Below are positions 1 to 8,186 of a stretch of DNA of 64,000 nucleotides, piece after piece. This DNA is from Allorhodopirellula heiligendammensis (GTDB lineage Bacteria > Planctomycetota > Planctomycetia > Pirellulales > Pirellulaceae). The notes under the pieces were generated by a model. That model worked only from the letters and a program-made list of their open reading frames with translations, was not told where the DNA came from and searched no databases. Each line of letters starts with the position of its first letter. Positions within the stretch are counted from its first letter, which is position 1. A program made the translations under genes and the position numbers. The DNA is taken from contig NZ_SJPU01000002.1 in NCBI RefSeq assembly GCF_007860105.1, positions 669,525 to 733,524 of the forward strand, written 5' to 3'.

Positions 1-232
1 CACACATTGCCGCTGCCGTACCGGCGGACAGATCGATTCCACCACTGATGATGATCAGCGTCATGCCCAGGGCAGCGATCCCAATCTTGACACTCTGCAC
101 GCCCACCAACCGCGCTGACGAAATCGATGCGAAATTGCCGTCGGTTCCCGATATCCACTCGGCAGCGGCAAACAGAGAGACCACGATGATCAGCGCGAGC
201 ATCGGACCGACCAGATTCAAGAATCGCTGCAT
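1..232 (-). CDS. Sugar ABC transporter permease, RbsC-like (N-terminal part)
   Basis: The gene starts at an ATG at 232 and runs off the left edge, so only about 77 N-terminal residues are visible. They hold a first membrane segment (around residues 9-25) and the sequence ALGMTLIIISGGIDLS, a hallmark of BPD_transp_2 permeases of the ribose/xylose/autoinducer-2 class (RbsC family). The known role is the membrane channel of a sugar importer, working with a periplasmic binding protein and an RbsA-type ATPase, presumably encoded further left. A ROK sugar kinase is divergent across a 219-bp gap, which suggests uptake coupled to phosphorylation; that link is inference. Substrate unknown. Confidence 0.8.
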   Translation of the reverse strand, partial: MQRFLNLVGPMLALIIVVSLFAAAEWISGTDGNFASISSARLVGVQSVKIGIAALGMTLIIISGGIDLSAGTAAAMC

Positions 233-451
233 AGGAGAGTGGGAAAGTACGAGAGTGAGAGGGTGGTGGCGATATCCTAGCGGAAATGGCTGAGATTGTG
301 ATTGCGACCTCGCCGAAATCCGCGACAGCTCTATACTACTCGTTTTCCATACTGCGACTGGTGGCTCCTGCCGTCGGGATCGATAGTTGCTTGATCAGTT
401 CAGACGGGCGGAGCCGTCTGGCTACCATTTTCCACCAACCATACTGTTGCC

Positions 452-1483
452 GTGCCTGCCCCTTCATCCCCCATCACTCAAAAACATACCCCTCCGTACT
501 ACTGGGGGATCGATATTGGCGGCACCAGTATGAAGTGCGGTCTCGTCGATCACGAGGGTCACACGGTTTCGTTCGAGCAGATCCCCACTGAGGAGGCGGC
601 GGGCCCGCAGGCCGCGGTGAAACGTTTGACCAAGTTGATGGTTGAAACCGAGCAACGCACCGGTACGACAGGTCTCGTCAAGCGGATTGGAATGGGGGCA
701 CCGGGGCCAATGGATCTGCCACGCGGGCTGCTTGTTGCTCCTCCGCAGTTGCCCACGTGGAATGACTTTCCGATTGTGAGCCGGCTCAGCGAAGCCACAG
801 GACGCGGGGTGTCATTCCTCAACGATGCCAATGCAGCGGCTTACGGCGAGTTTTGGCTCGGCAGTGGCGCGAAACAGAGTTCGATGATTTTGCTCACCTT
901 GGGGACGGGGGTCGGCGGGGGCATCATCGTCGAAAACGAACTTCTCAACGGCGTCAATAGTTTCGGAAGTGAGTGTGGGCACATACTCGTCGACTCCGCT
1001 CCCGACGCCCAACTTTGTGGTTGGGGCGGCGGGCGCGGGCAGCTCGAAGCTTACGCGTCGGCGACCGGGGTCGCTACGATCGCACGATCGCGTTTGCAGA
1101 CGGCTCCTGACAGTCAACTGCATCGTTGTCTCGACGCGGAGGGAGAAGGATTGACGAGCAAGCAGGTGCACGATGCCGCGGTGGCTGGGGATCAACTCGC
1201 GTTGTCGATTGTCGACGAGACCGCACGCTGGCTCGGAATCGCGATCACTACCCTTGTCCATACTGTCGATCCTGGCAACGTTGTCCTCGGCGGCGCGATG
1301 GATTTTGGCGGTGCCGAGTGCCCCGTTGGGAAACGTTTTCTCGATGGCATTCGCAGCGAATTTCGCGAGCGAACCTTCCCCAACGTCTACGCTGGCACCA
1401 CGATCCGCTTCGCCACCCTCGGCAGCGATGCCGGTTACCTCGGAGCTGCCGGGTACGCAAAGAAGGAAGCTGCTACCCCCTAG
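452..1483 (+). CDS. ROK-family sugar kinase (glucokinase-like)
   Basis: 343 aa, normal ROK kinase length. The ATP-binding motif DIGGT is at residues 21-25, the catalytic Asp in NDAN at 124-127, the LGTGVGGG loop at 150-157 and the ExGH motif at 174-177. The family phosphorylates hexoses in the cytoplasm at the cost of ATP. Oddity: ROK proteins usually have a zinc site built from the ExGH histidine and a C-x-C-G-x2-G-C motif; here the matching stretch is CGWGGGRGQLE with one Cys, so the zinc site is largely lost. The first 15 residues precede the conserved fold, so a later start is possible. It lies 55 bp upstream of lepA and may be cotranscribed. Exact sugar unknown. Confidence 0.9.
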   Translation: MPAPSSPITQKHTPPYYWGIDIGGTSMKCGLVDHEGHTVSFEQIPTEEAAGPQAAVKRLTKLMVETEQRTGTTGLVKRIGMGAPGPMDLPRGLLVAPPQLPTWNDFPIVSRLSEATGRGVSFLNDANAAAYGEFWLGSGAKQSSMILLTLGTGVGGGIIVENELLNGVNSFGSECGHILVDSAPDAQLCGWGGGRGQLEAYASATGVATIARSRLQTAPDSQLHRCLDAEGEGLTSKQVHDAAVAGDQLALSIVDETARWLGIAITTLVHTVDPGNVVLGGAMDFGGAECPVGKRFLDGIRSEFRERTFPNVYAGTTIRFATLGSDAGYLGAAGYAKKEAATP

Positions 1484-1538
1484 CTTCCTCTCTCTTCTCT
1501 CTCCCTCCTCTCCCACTCCTTTTCACCTCCCTCACTGC

Positions 1539-3356
1539 ATGCCATCGCTACCCCACGTCGAAACGAAGTACATCCGCAACTTTTGCATCATTGCTCACAT
1601 TGATCACGGCAAGAGCACACTCGCTGATCGACTGCTCGAAGAGACCGGTACTGTCAGCACGCGTGAAATGAAGTCGCAGTTGCTTGACGATCTTGCGCTG
1701 GAGCGTCAGCGGGGGATCACGATCAAGGCGCGCGCGGTCGCGATGCCTTTTCGTCGCGACGGAATCACCTATCAATTGAATTTGATCGACACCCCTGGCC
1801 ACGTGGACTTTCAATATGAGGTCTCCCGATCGCTGGCGTGCTGCGAAGGGGCGTTGCTTCTGGTCGACGCATTCCAAGGCGTCGAGGCGCAGACGATGGC
1901 GAACGCCTTTGCGGCGATGGAGCATGACTTGTTGATCGTACCAGTGATCAACAAGATCGATCTCGTTCATGCACGCCCCGACGAAGTCGCCGATGAGATG
2001 ATGAATTCGCTCGGCACCGATCCAGAGGAATGCGTTCGGGTGAGCGCGAAGACGGGCGAGGGAGTCACGGGCTTGCTCGACGCAATCATTGATCGAGTCC
2101 CGCCGCCGTCGGGTGATCCCAATGGCACATTGCAGGCAATGGTTTTTGATTCCAACTATGACGACTTTCGTGGCGCGATCACCTACATTCGGGTCATGCA
2201 AGGGACGGTTCGAACCGGACAAAAGATCCGTTTCCTGCGTGCGGAGACCGAACATGAAGTCGTTGAACTCGGCCAGTTCGCGCCCGGGCGTGTCGCTCGT
2301 GATGAACTCGCCGCAGGCCAAGTTGGGTATTTGATCTGCAATATTAAGAGCCTGGGTGATGTTCATATCGGCGATACCGTCACGGTGCCTGGGAAACATC
2401 CAGCAGAGGCGTTGCCGGGCTACGATCGACCTCGCCGAATGGTGTATTGCGGGTTGTTCCCCAGCGACGGCCAAGAGTTCTCGGACCTGCGTGACGCTCT
2501 CGAACGTTTGGCGGTCAACGACCCAAGTTTCGAATTTGAACCGGAGACCAGCGACGCACTCGGGTTTGGTTTTCGCTGTGGCTTTCTTGGACTGCTGCAT
2601 ATGGAGATCATCCAGCAGCGACTCGAGCACGAATCTGACATCGACCTCGTCCAGACCGCGCCCAACGTGACCTACGAAATCGTCACGAAGAAGGGTGAGA
2701 CGTTGATGATTCATAAACCACAAGATGTACCGGATCCTGGTGCGATCGAGGAGTTTCGCCAACCGATTGTCAAGTGCAACGTGATCGTCCCCGAAGACTA
2801 CATCGGGGCTGTCATCAAACTATGCCAAGAGCGACGGGGAATCCAACGCAACCAAGAATACCTCGGTGCCGGTCGAGCCCTGTTGACCTATAATATTCCC
2901 TTGGCAGAAGTCATCTATGATCTGCATGACAAGATCAAAAGCTGTACGCGTGGCTATGGAACGCTCGACTACGAAATGGTCGGCTATGAACCCGCCGACC
3001 TGTGTCGCTTGGATATCCTGGTCAATGGCAACCGGGTCGATGCACTCTCAGTCGTTTGCCACCGCGCTGATGCCGATCGGCGCGGTCGCGCCGTCGCAAA
3101 AAAACTGAAGGCAGAGATCGAGCGACATATGTTCGAGGTAGCGGTGCAAGCAGCAGTCGGTAGCCGCGTGATCGCCCGGGAAACCGTCCCCGCGATGCGG
3201 AAGAATGTGACCGCGAAATGCTATGGCGGTGATGTATCCCGCAAGCGAAAGTTGCTGCAAAAGCAGAAAGAAGGCAAGAAGCGGATGAAGGCGATCGGCA
3301 ATGTCGAGATCAGTCAGAAGGCCTTCATGTCGGTGCTCAGTAGCGGTGATGAATAA
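1539..3356 (+). CDS. lepA: Elongation factor 4 (LepA) GTPase
   Basis: 605 aa, the usual LepA length. I start at the ATG at 1539 because the protein then begins about ten residues before the G1 motif, as in other LepA; the open frame continues upstream only as overlap with the sugar kinase gene. The G motifs are visible: AHIDHGKST (G1), DTPGHVDF (G3) and NKIDL (G4). The C-terminal part ends in the Lys-rich tail typical of LepA (KRKLLQKQKEGKKRMK). LepA is a ribosome-associated translational GTPase that acts on stalled or mistranslocated ribosomes and in ribosome biogenesis. Nothing in the sequence looks damaged. Confidence 0.98.
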   Translation: MPSLPHVETKYIRNFCIIAHIDHGKSTLADRLLEETGTVSTREMKSQLLDDLALERQRGITIKARAVAMPFRRDGITYQLNLIDTPGHVDFQYEVSRSLACCEGALLLVDAFQGVEAQTMANAFAAMEHDLLIVPVINKIDLVHARPDEVADEMMNSLGTDPEECVRVSAKTGEGVTGLLDAIIDRVPPPSGDPNGTLQAMVFDSNYDDFRGAITYIRVMQGTVRTGQKIRFLRAETEHEVVELGQFAPGRVARDELAAGQVGYLICNIKSLGDVHIGDTVTVPGKHPAEALPGYDRPRRMVYCGLFPSDGQEFSDLRDALERLAVNDPSFEFEPETSDALGFGFRCGFLGLLHMEIIQQRLEHESDIDLVQTAPNVTYEIVTKKGETLMIHKPQDVPDPGAIEEFRQPIVKCNVIVPEDYIGAVIKLCQERRGIQRNQEYLGAGRALLTYNIPLAEVIYDLHDKIKSCTRGYGTLDYEMVGYEPADLCRLDILVNGNRVDALSVVCHRADADRRGRAVAKKLKAEIERHMFEVAVQAAVGSRVIARETVPAMRKNVTAKCYGGDVSRKRKLLQKQKEGKKRMKAIGNVEISQKAFMSVLSSGDE

Positions 3357-3454
3357 CCACGCAGTGGCGCCGGACTGCTCCGTCGGGCTGAGCGCTCGAT
3401 CTCGCCATCAAAATATCCGTAGAAATTTTCGCGTCCCCGCGAACCTGATCTGTC

Positions 3455-3483
3455 TTGCAATCGTCTCAATCGGTGACGATAAT
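3455..3483 (+). promoter_or_regulatory. Sigma-70-type promoter of a small transcription unit
   Basis: TTGCAA at 3455-3460 and GATAAT at 3478-3483 are separated by exactly 17 bases. The -10 box matches the consensus in five of six positions and the -35 box in four. It lies about 100 bp after lepA and drives the small unit that ends in the terminator near 3780. Recognised by eye only. Confidence 0.5.
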
Positions 3484-3598
3484 ACCGTCACTGGGTCGTG
3501 ATACGCGTCGCGACAAAACTTCCGTACGTGAACTCGTCCGCTCTGGTTGGCACCTGGGCGAGAACGCGTCCAACCATGTTTACAAAGGAGGTGATCAA

Positions 3599-3640
3599 GT
3601 GGATTATTGCTGTACTAGCCAACGGGGTGGAAACCCTTGA
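3599..3640 (+). CDS. Possible 13-residue peptide behind a perfect Shine-Dalgarno
   Basis: AAGGAGGTGATC (3585-3596) is complementary over 12 bases to the usual 3' end of bacterial 16S rRNA, far longer than any other ribosome-binding site in the window. Seven bases after AGGAGG is a GTG that opens a frame of only 13 codons (MDYCCTSQRGGNP). An alternative reading starts at the ATG at 3576 and gives a 46-residue protein (MFTKEVIKWIIAVLANG at its N-terminus) ending at 3716, in which the Shine-Dalgarno would sit inside the gene. I recognise neither product. A promoter upstream and a terminator downstream make a unit of about 290 nt; it may be a small-protein mRNA, a leader peptide or a regulatory RNA. 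Confidence 0.35.
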   Translation: MDYCCTSQRGGNP

Positions 3641-3738
3641 CGAAAGTCGGCGGGCTGACGCTTGGGTCGGCCACCCCACTCGCGATCACACTCACTTTTT
3701 GAGCCTTGCTTATTGAATGAGCTTAGCGCGAGCTAAAG

Positions 3739-3782
3739 CCACTTACTGGGATGGTTACCTTGGTCTCAGTAAGTGGTTTTTT
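3739..3782 (+). terminator. Rho-independent terminator
   Basis: A perfect 10-bp stem (CCACTTACTG at 3739-3748 with CAGTAAGTGG at 3767-3776) encloses an 18-base loop and is followed directly by six T. It closes the small unit that begins at the 3455 promoter, and could also stop lepA read-through. Confidence 0.8.
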
Positions 3783-3937
3783 CATGCGCAGGCGGTCGCG
3801 TTGGCCGCACGGACGGATGGAAACACTCCATCACGGCAACACTTTGTCGCTCCGAGATCGCGTGATATCAGCGAATGTTTTTCTGGTGGCGCTGAAGCCA
3901 TCGTATCCACCCGCGTTACGCAATCATGTCCGCGAAC

Positions 3938-4777
3938 TCACTTGCGATCAAGCCGGTAAATCCGTGTCGCGTTGCCTGAATAGAACTGAGCTCGCTCGGC
4001 TTCGGCGAATTCGGCAGCGAGCTGATGCACGGTATCGAGCCACCGGCCGTACTGGGTTGCTAGTAAGCACACTGGCCAGTCGCTGCCATACATGAGCCGG
4101 TCGGTGCCAAACGCAGAGACTGCGACGTCCCAATATGGTCGAATGGTGTCGATCGACCATGACGCCTCTCTGACTTCGGTGGCGACTCCTGAAAACTTGC
4201 AAGCGACGTTCTTGCGTTTGGCCAACTCACAAAACTGTTCTCGCCAAATTCCATCGAACGCTTCTGCAGCGATCGCCGGCTTGGCAATATGGTCGAGCAC
4301 CATGGGGATGTCGGGGTGCCGATCAGCGAAGTCAATTGCGGCGGCCAGTTGTTTGGGAAAGACCAGTAGATCAAACACCAGGTGACGGTCCGCCAGGGCC
4401 CGGATGCCGGCATTGAAGTCCGCTCTATCCAGGAAACGATCGTCAGGTTCGTCTTGAACCACGTGCCGGAAGCCCTTGAGTTTGCCGTTCTCGGCGAACT
4501 GGTCAATCAACGCGGCGACATCGGGTGCGGCGAACGGTGCCCAGCCAACGACTCCGGCAACAAGCGGCTCGGCCGCAGCAATGTCGAGCAATGCCTGGGT
4601 TTCAGCAACGCTCTGGCGTGCCTGGACGCTGATGAAACCATCCACACCGTGTTCGCCAGCAATTTCGCGCAATTCCGCAGCTAAGAAGTCCTGCTTCAAC
4701 ACCGCCATCTCGTGATTGATCCAGGGGTATTCCGCGGGATCGTAAGCCCACAAATGATGGTGTGAATCAATCAGCAT
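3938..4777 (-). CDS. Amidohydrolase family 2, sugar-lactonase-like (COG3618)
   Basis: 279 aa, the full length for this TIM-barrel metal hydrolase family. The N-terminal DSHHHLW supplies the first metal-binding histidines, VLDHIAKP the strand-6 region and YGSDWPV the C-terminal catalytic Asp. The organisation is that of COG3618 proteins such as L-fuconolactone/L-rhamnono-lactone hydrolases and 2-pyrone-4,6-dicarboxylate lactonase. Lactone opening in the cytoplasm, probably in deoxy-sugar breakdown, is the best guess; planctomycetes carry many such genes for algal sulfated fucans, but no other fucose or rhamnose genes are next to it here, so the substrate is open. Confidence 0.85.
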   Translation of the reverse strand: MLIDSHHHLWAYDPAEYPWINHEMAVLKQDFLAAELREIAGEHGVDGFISVQARQSVAETQALLDIAAAEPLVAGVVGWAPFAAPDVAALIDQFAENGKLKGFRHVVQDEPDDRFLDRADFNAGIRALADRHLVFDLLVFPKQLAAAIDFADRHPDIPMVLDHIAKPAIAAEAFDGIWREQFCELAKRKNVACKFSGVATEVREASWSIDTIRPYWDVAVSAFGTDRLMYGSDWPVCLLATQYGRWLDTVHQLAAEFAEAERAQFYSGNATRIYRLDRK

Positions 4778-4802
4778 ACGTCGAAATTCTTGTTTAATAG
4801 TA

Positions 4803-4825
4803 ACAGGCTCTCTGCGAGAGCCTGT
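4803..4825 (-). terminator. Hairpin, terminator-like
   Basis: A perfect 10-bp stem (ACAGGCTCTC / GAGAGCCTGT) with a 3-base loop lies between the hypothetical gene to its right and the amidohydrolase start, both on the minus strand. On the minus strand the stem is followed by an AT-rich stretch but no clean T run, so termination is only likely, not certain. Confidence 0.45.
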
Positions 4826-4861
4826 ATTGTAAATATGGTCTCGTCCGAGGTGGTCGTTCGT

Positions 4862-4969
4862 GTCTCGGAGAGACTTGAATACTCACGAGTCTCGGAGAGA
4901 CTCGGCTACTCATGAGTCTCGGAGAGACTTGAGTACTCATGAGTCTCGGAGAGACTCGACTACTCAGCT
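4862..4969. repeat. Four tandem 27-bp units, each an AGTCTC-GGA-GAGACT hairpin
   Basis: GTCTCGGAGAGACT begins at 4862, 4889, 4916 and 4943, so the period is exactly 27 bp. Each unit from the second onward holds a 6-bp stem (AGTCTC/GAGACT) with a GGA loop, followed by a variable linker ending in TACTCA. The array sits just downstream of the hypothetical gene whose stop is at 4964 and slightly overlaps its end. Confidence 0.85.
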
Positions 4970-5494
4970 GATGATCAATTCATCCGACGGATCGGATTCC
5001 TCCCACGCACGGCGGATCTCACGCAGTCCGTAGGCACATAATTCGAATTGATCACTCAGACGATCGAGCAGTTCGCAGGGAGGACGATCTTGGTCAGCCT
5101 CGATCGTCGACGCTATTTTGTAGGATCGCTTGCCCTGATGGAAGTAGTCGAGTAATTGATCGGCGGACCCCCTGGCGTGGCCGCGCACGCTTTCGGGATA
5201 CATGCCGGATCGAAACAGAGTTACGTCGCCAATGTGGCGATGGACATCGCGACGGGCTGTGCCAATTCGTCGCTCCGCTTCGCACATGAGCTGGAATATT
5301 TCGGTTGCTGGTCGTCCATCATCGCGGCGGACGCGCTGGATCGCGTCGACACGTGTGAACCGGAGCAACAGTTCGCTGATGTACTCGACCAACTGTACGT
5401 CGGCAACGCCGAGTTTCGTTTGGAAGATGTACTCCGACAGTCCGCTAAGAAAGCGATCGAGTGTCGATCGCTTGGGTTGAGCGTGTTCAGACAT
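4964..5494 (-). CDS. Conserved-looking hypothetical protein
   Basis: 176 aa from the ATG at 5494, chosen because GAAGGA stands nine bases upstream; the open frame extends 25 residues further but without a site. The protein is soluble, without signal peptide or membrane segment, and mostly helical in character, with many Arg and Glu; it ends acidic (ESDPSDELIIS). No family is recognised. The text resembles four-helix-bundle proteins (VQLVEYISELLLRFTR, HIGDVTLFRSGM), but this is only an impression. It stands alone, and its last codons run into the tandem hairpin repeats. Confidence 0.7.
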   Translation of the reverse strand: MSEHAQPKRSTLDRFLSGLSEYIFQTKLGVADVQLVEYISELLLRFTRVDAIQRVRRDDGRPATEIFQLMCEAERRIGTARRDVHRHIGDVTLFRSGMYPESVRGHARGSADQLLDYFHQGKRSYKIASTIEADQDRPPCELLDRLSDQFELCAYGLREIRRAWEESDPSDELIIS

Positions 5495-5790
5495 CACGTT
5501 TATTCCTTCAAGGCTGAAGGGCGATTCGCGGGCCGGTTGGAAAACACCCGAGAAACCGATGCGAATCAAAATACCTGAAATCCAGAATTAGTCGCCCGCG
5601 TGCTCCGCGTCAAGTCGAATTTTATTTTCACGATTGCCTCTCACCCGCTTTCGCAAGACCCCTGAGTCTGGAGCGTCGGGACGAGGCAACGATCATGGTG
5701 CGCTGCGGTGCCCATCACCGTCTCCCTTGGAGGCGGTGGGATGGTCAATCCCATCGCCTGGATCGAGACGCGGGGTACCGCCGCGCGGGA

Positions 5791-7887
5791 CTATTTCTGA
5801 GCAGGTTGGGCCTTAGGCGGGCTCTCAACCAGTTTGCTGGTGCTACCCATCAGTCCGTAAGACGCCGAATTGCTGTGATCGAGCACGAACGGGCCGGTCG
5901 CTCGGTCGAGGTGCATCAGCAACACCGTATCTGGTTCAGGAGTATGCCGAGTGACGGGGGTGAAATCGTCCGCATAAACTGCTGATTTCGAGATTCGTAC
6001 TTCGTCGATCATTGCGCGGACTGCTCGTGTCGGGCGTCCGCTCGGATCGGGGTCGGCGCCAATGTAAAATGGCAGTTCGTTCCTTTTTTGCTTTACTTTC
6101 TTAGCGGTACCTTGACCGTTTTTCTTGTTAACGGTTTCACTATCGACGAGCTTGCCGTCGACAAACAGTTTCACTGATCCGCCGTCAAAGCAGCCAGCGA
6201 TGTGGCTCCATTGATCCACTACCATCGGGTGTGTCGCTTTCGCAGACACATAGCCGCCATTGAGGTGAATTGTGAACTGGGGCACACCTTCATCGCTGAA
6301 GATCGCGAATTCTGAACCTTGGGTTTTTGCCAACACACCGGTGTAGCCCGCTACATCAGTTGGTCGGACCCAAGCCTCGAGTGTCATTGGACCATCGGGA
6401 AGGTGTAGGTCATCGGAGTTAATGCGAATCGCGGAGCTCTCGTTGGCGACCAATAGGCAGCGATCGGTATTGCCCGAAAAATAGTCTGCGGGAACTTGAC
6501 CAGGCGCAATTTGCAGCGGTGCGGTAACGTCGGGAAGTCGCACTCGCGCGTCGGACGACAACAGGTCAATCTCCATCTTGATTGACGGGATGGCTACCGA
6601 AGCGAAACCGCCAGCACCGCGGCTAACCGCAAATGTAATTTCTTTTTCCTCGCCCTTGGCGATCTGGAAGTGTTGGTGATCGAGCGTTGAATGCCAGCCT
6701 TGACGCGTGGAAATCGTGTCTTCCACCAAAGTAATATCGACATCGTGCTGCCCAGGATTCTTGATCTTCATGACAACTTCACCCGTGCAAGTCCCGTCTG
6801 CGTTCACGATCAGCTCGGGCGATGTCTGCTGTGGTCGGATGGTACGTGCAGCACTCACTTCTGCGAGGAACTCGGAGGTGAATTTCTTGGGATCGAAGAC
6901 GGCACCGACCGGAATCGCGGAGACCGAGATGCGATCGTTGCGGACGGTAACCATATTAAGGTGGTGCAGGTATCCTGCATCGGGAATGTCTGCGGAGAGG
7001 TGGCCGCCCGTCGTCGCAAGCGCAAAGTACTCGATCCCGTCCTGTTTGCCGTCGTAACGCATGTGATGAATGTGACCGGCGAAGACTGCAGATACATTCC
7101 CCGCAGCTGCTAACTTGTTGTGAACGGTGGGCCAGTTGCTACCCTCGTATCCGCCACCGATCCAGCGTGGGTGATGAAGGAATACGAATACATGCTCCGC
7201 GTCCTGCAATTCCTTCAGTGCCTTGTCCAAGAACGCGAGTTGCTCATCGCTCATATTTTGAAGATCGCCGGAATTGAATGCCTTTTGGTTTGTTTCCGGG
7301 TTTCCCTCGTCAGAGAACAGCACGATAAAGCCAGCGTTTTTGTGACGAAAGCTGTACCAGAGTGGACCAAAGTTCTGTTCATAAAGCTCTTCGTTCTGCC
7401 CCTGAGGTGCGGGACCTTGCCCTCTCCAGTACACGTCGTGGTTGCCAGCGACAGGGAACCATTTGGCGTTTAAATCGTTCATGATGCCCTTGAACTCCTG
7501 CATCTGAGGCATCCAATCTTCCGCCGTGTTGTATCCTTGGACGAGGTCTCCAACCGTCATCACGAGATCCGGGTCGAGAAGATTGGTATCGACCACGGCT
7601 TGCTCGAGCACTCGCAAACCTTCGGGAACACCGCCGGTGCGATCGCCGTAGATGACAAAATGGAACACTTCATCGTCATCGGAGGCCATCGGAGGTAGCA
7701 CGAGGGCATCTTTCCGCGTTGTCATTACCGACGCGGCGGAATGGTGGTCCGCGTGCGCGCCTTCGTGAGGGTGATCGTGCCCCTCGTGAGCTTTTGAAAA
7801 TGCGGGGCAGCTCATTTGAACAACCGCAGCAAGGGCAAGGGCCGCAGATCGTTGAATCAGCTGGGAACGAGATCGAGATAGTGTCAT
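5791..7887 (-). CDS. Secreted metallophosphoesterase with C-terminal LamG domain
   Basis: 698 aa from the ATG at 7887, which has AGAGG ten bases upstream and opens a signal peptide (hydrophobic stretch ALALAAVVQMSCPAF). A His-rich stretch follows (HEGHDHPHEGAHADHH), a possible metal-binding linker. The calcineurin-like phosphoesterase domain spans about residues 75-320: GDRTGG (81-86, a DxR variant of the usual DxH), GDLV, GNHD and GHIHH. About residues 500-690 form a concanavalin-like LamG domain (MTLEAWVR, FYIGADPDPSGRP), often used to bind sugars or anchor enzymes at the cell surface. The substrate is unknown. The 299-bp gap upstream holds a 20-bp tandem duplication and no gene. Confidence 0.85.
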   Translation of the reverse strand: MTLSRSRSQLIQRSAALALAAVVQMSCPAFSKAHEGHDHPHEGAHADHHSAASVMTTRKDALVLPPMASDDDEVFHFVIYGDRTGGVPEGLRVLEQAVVDTNLLDPDLVMTVGDLVQGYNTAEDWMPQMQEFKGIMNDLNAKWFPVAGNHDVYWRGQGPAPQGQNEELYEQNFGPLWYSFRHKNAGFIVLFSDEGNPETNQKAFNSGDLQNMSDEQLAFLDKALKELQDAEHVFVFLHHPRWIGGGYEGSNWPTVHNKLAAAGNVSAVFAGHIHHMRYDGKQDGIEYFALATTGGHLSADIPDAGYLHHLNMVTVRNDRISVSAIPVGAVFDPKKFTSEFLAEVSAARTIRPQQTSPELIVNADGTCTGEVVMKIKNPGQHDVDITLVEDTISTRQGWHSTLDHQHFQIAKGEEKEITFAVSRGAGGFASVAIPSIKMEIDLLSSDARVRLPDVTAPLQIAPGQVPADYFSGNTDRCLLVANESSAIRINSDDLHLPDGPMTLEAWVRPTDVAGYTGVLAKTQGSEFAIFSDEGVPQFTIHLNGGYVSAKATHPMVVDQWSHIAGCFDGGSVKLFVDGKLVDSETVNKKNGQGTAKKVKQKRNELPFYIGADPDPSGRPTRAVRAMIDEVRISKSAVYADDFTPVTRHTPEPDTVLLMHLDRATGPFVLDHSNSASYGLMGSTSKLVESPPKAQPAQK

Positions 7888-8068
7888 GGGCAGGCCTCTG
7901 TAGAGCGAGGGGGTTTCGGCGGGAATGAGAGGCCCGCCAGCATAGCTCACAGCCCTGCCGAAGTCGCCTCTCTTCATCCGCTTTTAACCTGCGACGCAGA
8001 TCGCTGCCGACGAGCTCATCAGCCCATGTTGGACGAGCGAGCCCATCATTCTCCCGCTATCGAGCGAA

Positions 8069-8107
8069 TGCAATGCAGAGTGCCCAGCTGCAATGCAGAG
8101 TGCCCAG
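8069..8107. repeat. Tandem duplication of about 20 bp
   Basis: TGCAATGCAGAGTGCCCAG occurs twice in direct succession (from 8069 and from 8089) in the spacer between the PDZ protein stop and the metallophosphoesterase start. It is probably a replication-slippage duplication. Confidence 0.8.
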
Positions 8108-8186
8108 AGAAATCAAATCAGGATCAGTCGGCGAGCATCCATCTTCCCAGCGGATGCCGCGACGATCCGAAATCGTTCAATATCGA

